Numbered from the stretch's first letter, positions 47,761 through 59,156 are shown. The stretch: 64,000 nt of DNA from Trifolium pratense (GCF_020283565.1 NC_060061.1:28061362-28125361); one strand, 5' to 3'. Notes: generated by a model not told the origin, from the letters alone. Program-made: numbers and translations.

Positions 47761-47947
47761 GCAGATGAAAAAACCATTTGTTTAGAGAAAGTCTCAAAGA
47801 AGGGTGGTATCTGGAAAGACATTTATGGGACTGATGAAAAGAAGGTCGCCGATAGGGTTAGCAAAGATCAAGTTGATATTTTGATAGAGCTTACTGGTCA
47901 TACTGCAAACAATAAACTAGGACTGATGGCATGTCGACCTGCTCCAG
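47761..47947 (+). pseudogene. Isolated intact SPINDLY catalytic-domain exon
   Basis: Between an acceptor (GTTGCAG) and a donor (GTATTT) lies one fully open 187-bp exon. It encodes EKVSKKGGIWKDIYG, DEKKVADRVSKD and VDILIELTGHTANNKLGLMA, then CRPAP. It is better preserved than its counterpart at 44316-44500. The following SPY exon (starting VQVTW in the family) is not found downstream, so the exon stands alone and is not expected to give a SPY product. Confidence 0.85.
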
Positions 47948-49103
47948 GTATTTTAACAAATTTGTATGTATAATTTTTTCCTTTGTTTTTCCACTTACAG
48001 ATTTTCTTATCCTTGCTTTAGAACCTGATAAAAACAACTTCAATAGCAATGTAGCTGATCAGCAGGTATGTCTAATACTCTTATTGTCAATAGTGGTGTT
48101 GGAGTTGTTATTTCCATTGAAAACAAGCTAGTGTTTCATTGTGTTTAAAACTTTAAATGATTCCTGGACTTCATTCCTGTCAATTTCAAATTCATATAAT
48201 AATACATCCTAAATAAAATGAATCTGTGTTTGGGATTTGCCCGTCATCCCCCAACACTTGCCTCAATTCTTAATCTATTGTTTAGATATCTTCTTTACTT
48301 CAATTGAAGAATCATCAGATTTATGTTTTTACTATCTATAATGCTAAAATAAGTTTCTTGTTCTATTTTCTCTTCCTGAGGAAACAGAAAACTCCATGTG
48401 TGCAGTCTTTTCTTCTCCCTCTCTTTTCACCAACGATAATTTATCTTTTTGCCATGTCATATTATTATTATTTTAATAATTTAATTAAATACAAAATTAT
48501 TATTGTTCTCTTCCTCCCACTATCTCCATCATTGCTTCTCTAGAATCAACAACTCATAACAAACAAAAATCTGGGGGTGGATAAAAATCATGGGGATGGG
48601 GTATTTGATGGGGTACCAACAGAAATCAGGGGGGTTGAAGGATATGAAATTAGGTGGTATCACGCTGACAAGGAATTGGGTGGGAGGGTTATTTGATTGA
48701 AAATTGAAAATAGTGATATGAGGGATGCCAATTTGCCAAATAGGGAGACCAACTAGTATTTGAGAGGATTTATGACAATAGTGCGAAAGATGATGCACAC
48801 ACGGAGATTGACTTAAGAGATGAACCCAAATATGCAGATATGAGATATACATATTTTTTGTTTTTAGTGAGATTAATTTACCATTGTTGGCTATTGACAT
48901 AAATCAGGAGGGGTGGGGTTATTTGATAATCGCAGAGGATGAGAATTTGGGAGAAGAATGGCTATGGTTATAGTGAGAAATATGGCATAAAACGTGGAGG
49001 AAGTGGTTGGGTGAGAAGAGTAATATTGTTGAATATTTAAATAAATAAATAATGATAATAATAATAATATGATGTGGCGAAATATTATTGGTTGTCTTTG
49101 TAA
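47948..49103. other. Intergenic DNA, no supported gene
   Basis: AT-rich. 48560-49000 has an unusual run of GGGG-rich words on the + strand (GGGGGTGGAT, GGGGATGGGG, GGTGGGAGGG). No recognised protein. No Gypsy LTR copy is seen here, although one would be expected at the left end of the Tat element. Confidence 0.5.
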
Positions 49104-50570
49104 AAGTTATATTACACTGTCACTATCTGCTTATATTCTTTAGTTTCCATTAGCAGTCAACCTAACCGTCGTCTCCTTAGTTTATACGCTTCCAACTTTA
49201 AAAATTTTAAGGACTCCTTCCTTCGGGTTCGCTGTGGTGAGAAACTCCCGGACTTAATGTATGACGAGGTTGACACTTGACGATCCTCTGTTTCCCTTTT
49301 ACTGGATTGATAACCCTAGACTTATCAAGGGGACCATCTTTGAGACCTTGAGTGACTTTGAGAAAGACACCGTCAACTTTCTTGATTCTTATGCCCTCAT
49401 GGATACTGCTGAGGTTCTTAAGTATGAGGGTAATAGTAACGCCTTGGAAGAGTATTTACGTAAGTAATAAATTTGCATTTTCTCCTTTTGTTTAATATTG
49501 ATTTCGCCTCGCTGTTAATTTGTGCTTTTTGTCTTTCTTGTTTTTGCAGAGAGAATGAGGACTATCTCGGATGAGGAGAGGTTAGCATTCTTGGCTAAGG
49601 CTCGTCAGCAGAGGGCCAACCCTGTTGTTGCTGTTGACGACCCTTTGAAACAGCTACAAGTGGAGGAAGCTGTTTCAAAAGAGGGGCGGAGCAAGAAAAA
49701 ACATGATGGGCGAATCAGCATCGCCATCCCAAGGAAGGAGAATCCTGTCGCTGGAGGGACAGAGACCGAGGCTGTCGCCCCGCCCCCTGCTAAAAAACAG
49801 AAGGTTAAGAATACTTCGCAATCTTCCGGGGGTGCCGCCAAAGACAAAGGCGTGGCTTCTAGCTCTTCTCAACCTTCCTCCCATGATGCCACTGCAACTG
49901 CTCCCCTCTCATGGAGCTCTTTCGATCCTTTTGAATTTATCGAGAGGGGGGTGACCATGGTAGGCGATATGACTCGCTTCACCAACACTCCGACGGAGGA
50001 CCTGAGAAAGAAAGCCTTGGAGTATGAGGTCAAGGGTACTCTTCTTAACTATTTGCTGTCAAATCGCCATGAGCAGGAAGTTCTGGAGGCGAAGCGGAAA
50101 GTGAAGACAGTTGACGACACCTTGCTGACATTGAGAAGAGGTATTCTGAGACCAAGACCGAATTGGAGGAGGACATCCAGAAGTTGAAAGAGAGTCAAGA
50201 GAGCGAGGCGGAGAGGCTGAAAAAGGAGTATGAAGACAAACTGGCTAAGGTGAAAGAAAGCTACGCCGCCTCCGAGACTAAACTTAAAGAGAATGCTGCT
50301 GCTCAGGATGAGAAGATCTCGAAGCTAGTCACAGAGAGGGATGAGGCGGTACTCTCTGCGGGAACCTTGGGTGAGGAGAAAGCCAGGTTGGAAACTGATG
50401 TTACTGAGCTCCAACTCTATGCCGCCACCCAGTATGATGAGGGTTTCTCCTTTGCTCTTGAGCAAATCAAACTGCTCTTTCCGGATTTGGATGCTGAGCG
50501 TCTAGGCGAGGCTGATGCGATAAACCGGATCGTGGATGGGAAGCTCGTCCCTTATATCCCTCCTCCGTGA
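49104..50570 (+). pseudogene. Spliced antisense ORF of the Tat element
   Basis: This ORF runs opposite to gag-pol in the 3' part of the element. The frame is open from 49104 (SLYASNFKNFKDSFLRVRC). A frameshift near 49262 leads to the frame with PLFPFYWIDNPRLIKG. A 90-bp GT-AG intron lies at 49460-49549, and splicing restores the frame (…YLQRMRTISDEERLAFL). A Lys/Pro/Ser-rich linker follows, then SSFDPFEFIERG. A further frameshift lies near 50133, and after it comes a long charged coiled coil (50163-50400) and the end LGEADAINRIVDGKLVPYIPPP. It resembles proteins annotated as putative gypsy-type transposon or plant mobile domain, with the N-terminal domain cut off here. Function unknown; a role in element biology is inference. 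Confidence 0.75.
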
Positions 50571-51002
50571 ATGGTTTTCTTTGTTGCTGTAATGAACTTA
50601 TCATGCCCTTTGTGGCTTTTTGTAATTATTTTGTACGCCCTTTTTGTGGCTTAAACATTCTGCCCTTCATAGGGTTTCTATTTCCCTTCTTGCTTATTTA
50701 TTTTCTTGTCTTCACAATATTGTGGATAAGTTTTAAATTACGTCGTGCTGTGACGCCTTCTATCGTTCTCGCCTTCGATATTGAGGTCGATCTCGTCCCT
50801 GAGATCCTTTAAACTTACACCTGCAATGCTTTATAATTATATGTCATTTATGAACGACTTTATGAACGATTTCATACCTGCTGCGTTTTGGCGATTAGCC
50901 AATGATATGGCGTCATGATGAGTCGCCTTATTTTGCTGCATGTAGGATTTTCCTGCTGGCGTTGCAAAAGATATGGCTTTGTCTTCCTCGCCTTTAATAA
51001 TT
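50571..51002. other. Spacer between antisense ORF and tandem array
   Basis: T-rich internal sequence of the Tat element. No gene recognised. The 3' end of the antisense transcript probably lies here. Confidence 0.45.
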
Positions 51003-51312
51003 TATGGTTCAGAGCTCTCCTCTGAGTTGATCTTTATTAAGATTCAGAGCTCAACTTCGAGTTAACCATTTTTCTTTCTTTATGGTTCAGAGCTCACCTC
51101 TGAGTTGATCTTTATTAAGATTCAGAGCTCAACTTCGAGTTAACCATTTTTCTTTCTTTATGGTTCAGAGCTCACCTCTGAGTTGATCTTTATTAAGATT
51201 CAGAGCTCAACTTCGAGTTAACCATTTTTCTTTCTTTATGGTTCAGAGCTCACCTCTGAGTTGATCTTTATTAAGATTCAGAGCTCAACTTCGAGTTAAC
51301 CATTTTTTTTTT
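51003..51312. repeat. Tandem array, four units of 78 bp
   Basis: Units start at 51003, 51081, 51159 and 51237 and are almost identical. Each has two half-units, GGTTCAGAGCTCACCTCTGA and GATTCAGAGCTCAACTTCGA, about 38 bp apart. The array sits between pol and the antisense ORF. Short tandem arrays at this place are known in Tat elements and can seed satellites. Confidence 0.95.
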
Positions 51313-51579
51313 TGGTGAATAATCGGAACGTGTGGTTAACCTTTATTGGCTCAGATATTCTGACTATGAAATTAGATATGCAAATAAGCTACCAAGAACT
51401 AATCATGATATTTTGAAATTCAATGAGCCTCAATAAAAACTCCTGCTTTCACGGAAGAAGAGTGTCTCATTGTTTTCATTTATTGATGGAAATGATTCTA
51501 GTACATCAGAATTTTAAATAGTGCTGGAAAAAGAATAGAATTTACTTCGCCCTTCCATCGATGGTGTGACGCTCCATGG

Positions 51580-53121
51580 CTAGCTGTAGTAGAACTTCAA
51601 GTTTGCTACATTCCAAGTTCTGGGCAGAATCTTTCCTTCCATTGTTTCTAAACGACATGCTCCTCCCTCGAAGGCTTCTTGCACGCGAAAGGGACCTTCC
51701 CAGTTTGCAGCGAACTTTCCCTCTTTGTCTCTTCCCATGGGCCTTTTCAGAACCAAATCGCCCTCTTGAAACCTCCTTTGCCTAACTTTGGAATTGTAGC
51801 GCCTGGCTGCTCTTTGCTTTATGGCGAATTCCCTGAAATGTGCTCTTTCCCTCTTCTCTTCAATCATGTCTAGATTCTCCTCCAAGGCTCTATTGTTTTC
51901 TTCCTGCGTTATGGTTTCTCTACGCCAACTTGGAGGATCTATCTCGACATGAATCTTAGCTTGAGGATGCTCAACCGATATGAAGGTATTCTGGATTCCT
52001 TTGCTTCGACAGAATTCTACGACTTTTTCACTGGCGAACTGGGTGCCGTTATCTGATACAATATACTTGGGCAATTTGAACCTGCAAATGATTTTCTTCC
52101 AATAGAAGATTTTAACCTGTTCCGGCGAAATACTGGACACTGGCTCTGCTTCTATCCACTTAGTAAAATAATCTACGGCGACGATGATCCACCGTGCTTG
52201 TTTGTAACCAACTGGAAATGGGCCTACGATGTCCACGCCCCACATGAAAAAAGGCCATGGGGATAATACTGATTTCAGCGGCTCTCCTGGTACGTGATGT
52301 AGATTGGCGTGTCGCTGACATTTATCACAGTTTCTTACATACATGACAGTATCATCATGTATATCTGGCCAGTAAAATCCCGCTCTTAATATCTTTCCTG
52401 CCAAGGCTCTTGAACCAATATGGCTGCCGCACGATCCTTCATGCACTTCAGACATAATGCGTTTTGCTTCTTCTTTACTAACACACAAAAGGAGAGGAGA
52501 AGCGAATCCTCTTTTGTATAACTTATCCCCGACCATGGAATACCATGCCGCCATCTTCTTTAACTTAAATGCTTTCTCTTTTTCCTTGGGGAGTTCGTCC
52601 TTTTGGAGGTACCAGATTATAGGCGATCTCCAATTTTCCTCTTCTATTACCATCATCAGACCTTCTCCGCTAATGCTGGGAGTTTTGATGGTTTCTTGGA
52701 TAACAGTTCTATGGCTCCCTGGTTTCTTCGTGCTCGCCAATTTGGATAGTAAATCCGCTCTCATGTTCTGCTCGCGTGGAACATAAACTAACTCAAAAGA
52801 CTCGAAGTGCTTAGCTAAACTTTGTACCCCTTCCACATACTTGATTAACTGCGGCTCCTTGGTTTGAAATTTCCCTGACACTTGGTTTGTAACCAGTTGG
52901 GAATCGCTCATGGCTCTCAGATTCTTCACTTCCATTTCTTTTGCTAACTTCATTCCTGCTATCAATGCTTCGTATTCGGCTTGATTGTTGCTAGCTTTAA
53001 AGGCGAAGCGTAATGACTGTTCTATCATAACGCCATCTGGTCCCTCTAATACTATTCCAGCCCCACTTCCCCTTATGTTGGATGCTCCGTCAACCGATAG
53101 GGTCCAAGGTGAGGTTTTTTT
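51580..53121 (-). pseudogene. Tat pol, 3' part: second RNase H and integrase
   Basis: The frame starts just after a run of seven A (53121-53115 on the - strand), where one extra A breaks it from the upstream pol. First comes an archaeal-type RNase H: WTLSVDGASNIRGSGAGIVL, NNQAEYEALIAG, DSQLVTNQVSG. The integrase follows with an H-H-C-C finger (NCDKCQRH) and the core VDIVGPFP and VSDNGTQF. Directly after SVEHPQ the sequence jumps to HVEIDPPSWRRET. The family has about 60 more residues here, among them the catalytic Glu of the DDE triad. That piece is missing in frame, so integrase is inactive. The C-terminus (GPFRVQEAF, TWNVANLKFYY) is present. Confidence 0.88.
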
Positions 53122-54949
53122 CAGTCACTGGCGGGGTAGACATTTCCAAAACAAAGTCGGCTAACATCTGAGACTTGATGGCCCCTCTGGGTGAGAAGGT
53201 AATGTCAAATTATGATAACTCAACGGACCATGCTACCATTCTCCCCGCCAAGTCTGGCTTTCTAAGGACATTCTTAATGGGGTAGTCTGTCCTAACAACC
53301 ACTTTGTGGCTTTGAAAATACTGTCTTAGCTTCCTGGCCGTAACGACTACCGCGAGAGATAGCCTCTCTATCCTTTGGTATCTTATCTCCGCTCCTCTAA
53401 GGGTCCTACTTACAAAGTATATGGGTTTTTCCTCGCCCTCTACCTCCTGGACTAAAGCTGAACTTAAGGCCCTATCAGAAACTGCAAGATAAAGATAAAG
53501 AGTATTGCCTGGTAATGGACGCGTCAAAATGGGAGGAGATGCCAAGAATTCCTTCAGTTGTTTGAAAGCCTCCTCGCATTGGGGTGTCCATGAAAATCTC
53601 TCATTTTTCTTCAGAGATGTGAAGAAATGGAAAGCTTTCTCACCTGTACATGACAGGAACCTGAACAACGCCGCTATTCTTCCTATTAATTTATGAACCT
53701 CTTTTATGGAAGTAGGACTTCTCATGTCTATTATGGCTTGACATTTTTCAGGGTTGGCTTCTATTCCTCTGTTGGTAAGCATGAAACCTAGGAATTTTCC
53801 TGCTTGTACTCCGAAGGAACATTTTGCTGGATTTAACCTCATGTTGTACTTTCTTACTGACTTCAGGATGTCTAAGAGGTCCTCGCCATGCTGGTTCTCT
53901 TCGGAGGTTTTTACTACCATGTCATCTATATACACCTCCAGATTCTTTCCTATTTGTTCAGAGAATACCCTGTCCATCAGTCTTTGATATGTCGCCCCTG
54001 CATTTTTCAGCCCAAAGGGCATAACATTGTAAAAGTAATTGCAAGTGTTGGACATGAAGGCTGTGTGATGGGCGTCTGTGGGATTCATCTTTATTTGATT
54101 ATATCCGGAATAAGCGTCCATGAAGCTCAGCATCTTGCATCCAGAGGCGCCATCTATTAGCCTATCAATGTTAGACAACGGATATGGATCTTTGGGACAC
54201 GCCTTATTTAGGTCCGTAAAATCTACACACATCCTCCATTTTCCGTTGGCTTTTTTCACCATGACTACGTTTGCTAACCATGATGGATATTTTATTTCCT
54301 CTATGAATCCGGCTTCCTTTAGCTTCGCCACTTCTTCGGCTATCGCAGCTCGCCTTTCTTCTCCTACCTTTCTTTTCCTTTGAGAGATTAGTTTAATACT
54401 GGGCGATATTGATAGCTTGTGAGTGATAACCCTTTCATCTATTCCCGGCATATCTGAAGGCTTCCACGCAAATAGGTCAGCGTTATTTTTAAGGATCTTA
54501 ATAATTTTCTCTTTTTCCTGTAGTGATAACGCTGTTCCTAAACTAGTTGTCTGATGTGGGTGTTCGCCAATTTGAACTTGCTCCAAGTCCTCTATGGGAC
54601 TCACTCTCCTGTCTTGGAATTCTTCTGTGGGATCCAAATCTGAATTCTCGATGATGTTTATGCCACCATGAACTGTGGCTTGTCTTCCTCCAGATACTAC
54701 ATTTGAGTTGGAGATTCTATGCGTTATCTTTAAACTGGACTTGTAGCACTTTTTGGCGAGTATTTGATCGCCTCTAACCGTTCCTACTCCCCCGTTATCC
54801 AGCGGATATTTAATTGCCAGGTATAGGGTTGACATAGCTGTGCCCAAAGTGTTGAAAGCTGGTCTTCCTATGATAATGTTGTAGGAGGTGAATGAAGTCT
54901 TGACTACCAGATATCGTACTTTGATAGTCTTGGCGTTATCCCCTCTCAA
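53122..54949 (-). pseudogene. Tat pol, 5' part: end of protease, RT and RNase H
   Basis: The frame begins within the end of the protease (GDNAKTIKVRYLVV, IIIGRPAFN). RT follows with KANGKWRMCVDFTDLNKACPKD cut into its usual blocks, LSFMDAYSGYNQI, MPFGLKNAGATYQ and the catalytic YIDDMVV. The connection and Gypsy RNase H come next (FYL-SDRALSSALVQE, YFVSRTL, VVRTDYPI). At 53212-53210 TAA stands where the family has Glu, in the conserved ELS-EFDI stretch. The frame then stays open to the A-run at 53121. A shift near 54949 separates it from gag-protease. Confidence 0.9.
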
Positions 54950-56543
54950 AAGGTTGTGAGTAATGAGGCGTAGCCCATCACGTCTACCTGCTCCCCGGAA
55001 AATCCAACCAAAGTTTCTGCATACGGCTGTAACTGCTCTTCGGCTAATTGCATGGCCTTAAAAGCTTCCCAATACATAATATCTGCTGAGCTTCCTGAGT
55101 CGATTAGGACTCTCTTTACATCGCAGTTCAGGATTTGGACTTGTATTACCAGAGGGTCATCATCATGAGGTGCCACCTCAAGACCATCCTTTGTTGTGAA
55201 TGCCAAATCCGGGATGGCGAGTGATTGCGGTTGCCTGACGAGGTATATCTCTGAAATTGCGCGGCGAACATACCGCTTCCTCGCCGAGCTTGACTCGCCT
55301 CCTCCTGAGAATCCCCCCGCTATTGTATTAACAGAGATCCTTTCTTTGGGGGGTTCCTTGCCCGACCCAGGCGTATTCCATGGTTCTTGCCTGGGGATTT
55401 TAGGTACGACGACTCGCCCCTGAGCGGCGTCCTCAATAAACTTCCGGAGATGGCCGCTTTTAATTAATTCCTCGATCAGATCTCTCAGGCGAAATTTTTT
55501 TTCCGTAGAATGACCTCTGCACCTGTGGTAGGAGCACCAAGCGTTGTCGTCGAGCCCCATGGGGATTCTGGTGCTTCTCCTGGCGGGAAGATTTGCTAAC
55601 CCGCTGGTAAGAATTTCCTCTAACACGGATGCTTTGGAAGCATTTAACGGTGTAAATTCTCCCCTGGCGGGATGGTTTCTGAATTCTCCCCTTGGTGGTT
55701 GATAATAAGGCTTACCATGGCGCCTTTGCCATGAATCTTCTTGGCGGCCTCCAACCTTCTGTCGCTGATGATCAGGCGCTTTCGTATTACGATTCACATA
55801 TTCCTTCTCCTTGGCATCTCTTTGCCTCTTCTCAGCGTTACTTTCTTCGCCTTTTATGTAACATTCTGCTATCTTGTTTACCTCCTGCATTGATGACGCT
55901 GGTTTTTGGGCCAAAGATTCGTTGAAATGCCCTGCTCTCAACCCATTGTGAAAAGCCGCCACGAACATTTCTTGGTTGGGATTTGAAACCTTAATGGTGG
56001 CCTCGCTGAATCTGGCGAGATAACTACGTAACGATTTGCTATGGCTTTGACGAATGGAGAAAAGGCTAGTTGAGGTGACTTTCACGTGTTTTGATCCAGC
56101 GAATTGGTGGATGAACTTTTTGTGAAAATCAGCGTAACTTTCGATTGAATTCCTTGGAAGGTTCATATACCAGCGCAAGGCTACCTCTTTGAGTGTACCA
56201 GCTAGTAATTTGCATTTTAGGTGCTCTGGAGCATTGATTATGGCAGTTTGTGTTCCTATCACCATTAAATGCTCCCTAGGATCCGTTTTTCCGTCAAAGG
56301 AAGAAAGATGAAGAACCTTTATTGCTTCCAAAACTTGAGTATCCCATAAGTGTTGCGCCAATGGCTGTACGTCCATGATGCTCTCTCCTTCTCCTCCTCT
56401 GAAATCATCTTTGCTTTTTCTTTCTCCTGTGCCCTCTCAGCCTCAATGGCCGCAATCTGAGTCTGCAAATGCCGAATTTCCACGACGGCGGCTTGCAAAG
56501 TGTTGGCACTAGAGTTATCGTGATTTCCGTGTTCTCCAACCAT
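54946..56543 (-). pseudogene. Tat gag and protease
   Basis: The start is ATG at 56543 (MVGEHGNHDNSS), leading into a short coiled coil with EEKEKAK-like charge. A frameshift near 56380 follows, and the main gag frame runs from there to 54946. Gag blocks: FDGKTDPREHL, LKCKLLAGTLKEVALRWYMN, FHKKFIHQFAGSKH, ANPNQEMF-like VSNPNQEMFVAAFHNGL. The CAYHRC-type finger is partly lost (CSYHRCRGHSTEKKFRL lacks a later Cys). The protease active site VLIDSGSSADIM is intact near 55100. Confidence 0.88.
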
Positions 56544-56606
56544 GTGGAGATGCTTAACTTTTTGTCTAGATTGATGTGGTAGGCTGGGACAAATATTTTT
56601 ACCGCA

Positions 56607-56624
56607 GCCCCACGGTGGGCGCCA
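56607..56624 (-). other. Primer-binding site of the Tat element
   Basis: On the - strand TGGCGCCCACCGTGGGGC begins three bases after the LTR. TGGCGCCCACCGTGGGG is the form usual for Tat-type elements. Confidence 0.85.
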
Positions 56625-56627
56625 AAA

Positions 56628-57119
56628 TGTTATGGTGAAAACACAGAGGGGGTTATATTATTGATGAAATGATGTAATTTACACCTTTGTTCAATCCCAA
56701 CAACCCTGGGAGTTTTATGAGTTAGAATTCGACCCTTTACAAATGAAAGTGTGGAGCTATTTATAGACTGCCAAGTCTTCTTCTCCAAGCTAAGATTCCT
56801 AAAAATACGGCCACTAGCATCTTCTCCGGTGAGGTAGCGTGAGGATAGGGGTGATAACCTTGACCTCCAAGCTATGGCGGTTATGGGAGGTTGATTTCTT
56901 CCTTGCTAAGTTGGCAGCTGACACAAGGAAGGAGAAGATATTTCTGATGGCATAATATCTATCCTTCTTGGCGTCACGTTGTTCCTATTGGTCACGCTCT
57001 GGCTCTTTCTCGCCTATTGGGTATTCAAAGTTTACTCAATTTGGGCCTATTTTCCTTCCTATACTAATTGGGCTTAATGAATATTTCTTTAAGCCCATTG
57101 CCCAGTCCAAGATACATCA
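56628..57119 (-). repeat. 5' LTR of the Tat element
   Basis: The 492-bp LTR starts TGATGTATCTTGG (57119) and ends ACCATAACA on the - strand. A TATAAATA box lies at 56765-56758 (- strand), the expected core promoter. The borders are supported by TG..CA and by the PBS. Confidence 0.8.
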
Positions 57120-57124
57120 AAATT

Positions 57125-57290
57125 AACGGTTTATGTCTTTTTATATGCCGTTAATCTTTATGTGTTGCAATGGTATATCAAATGATGTTGGATTTGTCTG
57201 AAATGATCTATACGATATAAACTTTTAATCCAATATATTGATTTCTTCTATATTAATAGTCGGTTGCCCGTGCGTTGCACGAGTTCGGCG
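57125..57290. repeat. Dispersed repeat family, copy 3, with Helitron-like hairpin
   Basis: It is related to 18459-18600 and 22780-22930 (ATATCAAATGATGTTGGATT, CTATACGATATAAACTTTTA). It runs into a hairpin CCCGTGC-GTT-GCACGAG at 57267-57283 (one mismatch). On the - strand the sequence after the hairpin is 7 nt then CTAT, the same spacing as in the Helitron candidate at 31448, but with CTAT where CTRR is expected. It may be a mutated Helitron 3' end. Confidence 0.5.
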
Positions 57291-57829
57291 GAACACCATT
57301 TATATATCAATCATGGATGTTATCAATCATGGATGTTGTTGACCATGGTAAATTAAACAACCACCTATGGGTTTGGAGGAATGCCAAATATATTTCAATC
57401 ATGTATGTTGTTAATCAAATGGGTTAAGCATCACAATATATATGTCAATCATGGATGTTGTTAATCAATCGGGTTAGACATAAGCACAACGAAATTAGGT
57501 GTGCATCTCAAATAATATAAACTAAGTTGGTCAAATTTTCTAGGATGTTGGATTTTTATAGTTGAGCCTTTAATGACCCGTTTTTTACTTTTTTTTTGCG
57601 CAATTAATATGGTTATAAAGGACAAATATCAACGGATTAAAAAGAAAACTTCTTTAAGATAATTACATAAATTGGAATTATCACTCGCCACAATCAAGAG
57701 GATTAGAGATATGATATTTAATCTCCCCAATATATACTTCAAGCATCTCTATTAAACCCGTAGTTTTTGCGATTATCTTAAAAATGCAGAACTTGTTATT
57801 AACGCATAAGTTACTTCTAATTTATAATA
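57291..57829. other. Spacer with ATCATGGATG repeats
   Basis: CAATCATGGATGTTGTTAATCA-like phrases occur four times between 57310 and 57470 (the longest perfect word is below 20 bp), and again near 60355 and 60570. No gene. Confidence 0.5.
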
Positions 57830-58075
57830 CTCTCTCCGGTTTTTTTTATAAGGAACACTTTGAAAAAATCACACAGACCAGGAAATCACATTTAACATAG
57901 TTATTTTTATTTAATACTTTTATAAATTTAAATTTACTTATTTTTAAATTCTCTCTCGTAATAAATAAGGGCATTAGTAAAATTAGACATTTAAAACATT
58001 TAAAAATTAATCGAAGTTTTTTATAAAAAAAAACAATTTTTTTCTTCTACTTATAAAAAAGACCGGAAAGAAGAG
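57830..58075. mobile_element. Stowaway-type MITE, second copy
   Basis: CTCTCTCCGGTTTTTTTTAT at the left and ATAAAAAAGACCGGAAAGAAGAG at the right (inverted, diverged), with TA at 57828-57829 and 58076-58077. The start resembles the element at 1077 (AACACTTTGA..AAATCACACAGA), so both are one family. Confidence 0.85.
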
Positions 58076-58077
58076 TA

Positions 58078-58773
58078 GTTATTTTAAAACTTTTATAATT
58101 GCTAAAAATTGTCACCCGGTGAACTCTGACTTAAGGAGAACTGATGAAAAGACACGGTTTGTAACAAACCCAAAATTACCAAAAAGGTAGGGGTCGCATG
58201 AGAAATACTTAGGCGGTTGTGTTATGTTTATGAACACTTGAACAGGATGCACAGGATGCACAGGGAGGAGTATATTCATTCATTGTCATAGCTTGCCGTT
58301 AAAGTTTACAATAATATAATTTATACGTATTAAATACATTTATATATTTTACTGTAACGTTTACAATTAAAATATTTTTTTTCAAATAATTTTTTTTAAT
58401 AATAATAATATATAAATGATATAGTATTGAATTGATAAATTTAAATTATTATAGTCCAAATATCTTAAATATTAATTGATATGAATTTTTGTGAATTTTT
58501 TATTTTGACGTAATGAATTTTGTGAATTGAGAATATCCTTTCATATAATTTAACATTTTTTTTGACAAAATGTAGTTTTGCATTATCATCTAGTTAAACC
58601 GTTAATTTTACCAAACACTTCAATTAGCTTATTAGCTGGTATAAACTATCAGCCATTAACTATAACCTATAAACTAGCTTATCAGCTAACTGCTATTTTT
58701 ACCAAACGGTGTCTTAACCTATTTGGTCGTTAAAAAATTGAAAATTGTCCTTTTTTTTACTTAGTTTCACGGG
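58078..58773. other. Spacer, nothing coding
   Basis: AT-rich. 58600-58720 has TTTTACCAAACACTT and TTTTACCAAACGGTG with several AGCTNATNAGCT words between them, as seen in hAT-type MITEs. Borders are not clear. 58761-58773 is the left target duplication of the LINE. Confidence 0.45.
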
Positions 58774-59156
58774 TTTTTTTTTTTGAACGGCTTTAATTTT
58801 ATTAATAAGCACAACACCTAAATACAAGTAGTATTTGGTGAGACAAAGTAACAAACTTACAAAAAATAGGCACAAAAAGTGCACAGTAGGCGGCCAAGCA
58901 CATAAAGCTTAACACACCAAATGAAAACGCAACCAACAACACTGCAGTGGTAAAGAAACAGCAGAAGCAGCATAGACAACGAACAACACAACCCAATAAG
59001 GCACACAAAAAACACAGCTCATACTCATCCATGAAAACAATCAATTGGGTTCCAATTCCACTCATAAATGAGGCACGGGGACTTCGCCACTCTACTGATG
59101 AACCACTTCCAAGATAGAGTTTTAATTTGGTCCACCAAATCTTCAAACACCACTTC
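58774..59156 (-). mobile_element. 5'-truncated LINE (L1-type) with 13-bp target duplication
   Basis: CTTAGTTTCACGG occurs exactly on both sides (58761-58773 and 59157-59169). On the - strand the insert ends in an A-run of about 12. Its start reads, in frame, VVFEDLVDQIKTLSWKWFI and then YEWNWNPIDCF before a stop. This is the C-terminus of plant LINE reverse transcriptases, followed by the 3' UTR. Only the last 383 bp of the element were inserted, as usual for aborted target-primed reverse transcription. Confidence 0.92.

Larger units (their letters stand above)
49104..57119 (-). mobile_element. Tat-lineage Ty3/Gypsy retrotransposon, 3' LTR missing
   Basis: On the - strand the order is LTR (57119-56628), PBS, gag, protease, RT, RNase H, a second archaeal-type RNase H, integrase, a 78-bp tandem array, then an ORF in opposite orientation. 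Dual RNase H and an antisense ORF downstream of pol are known for the Tat group (Grande/Retand/Ogre relatives). I see no second LTR at the left end, so the element is truncated within or after the antisense ORF. The coding part carries several disabling changes. Confidence 0.9.

Noticed and set aside
47748..49103. A 3' LTR of the Tat element at its left end
   Set aside because: I looked for the LTR words (TGTTATGGTG, TATTTATAGACTG, GGGCTTAATGAATA) and found none.
53505..54383. Several + strand ORFs of 60-90 codons
   Set aside because: They are antisense shadows of the Tat RT/RNase H frame with no homology of their own.
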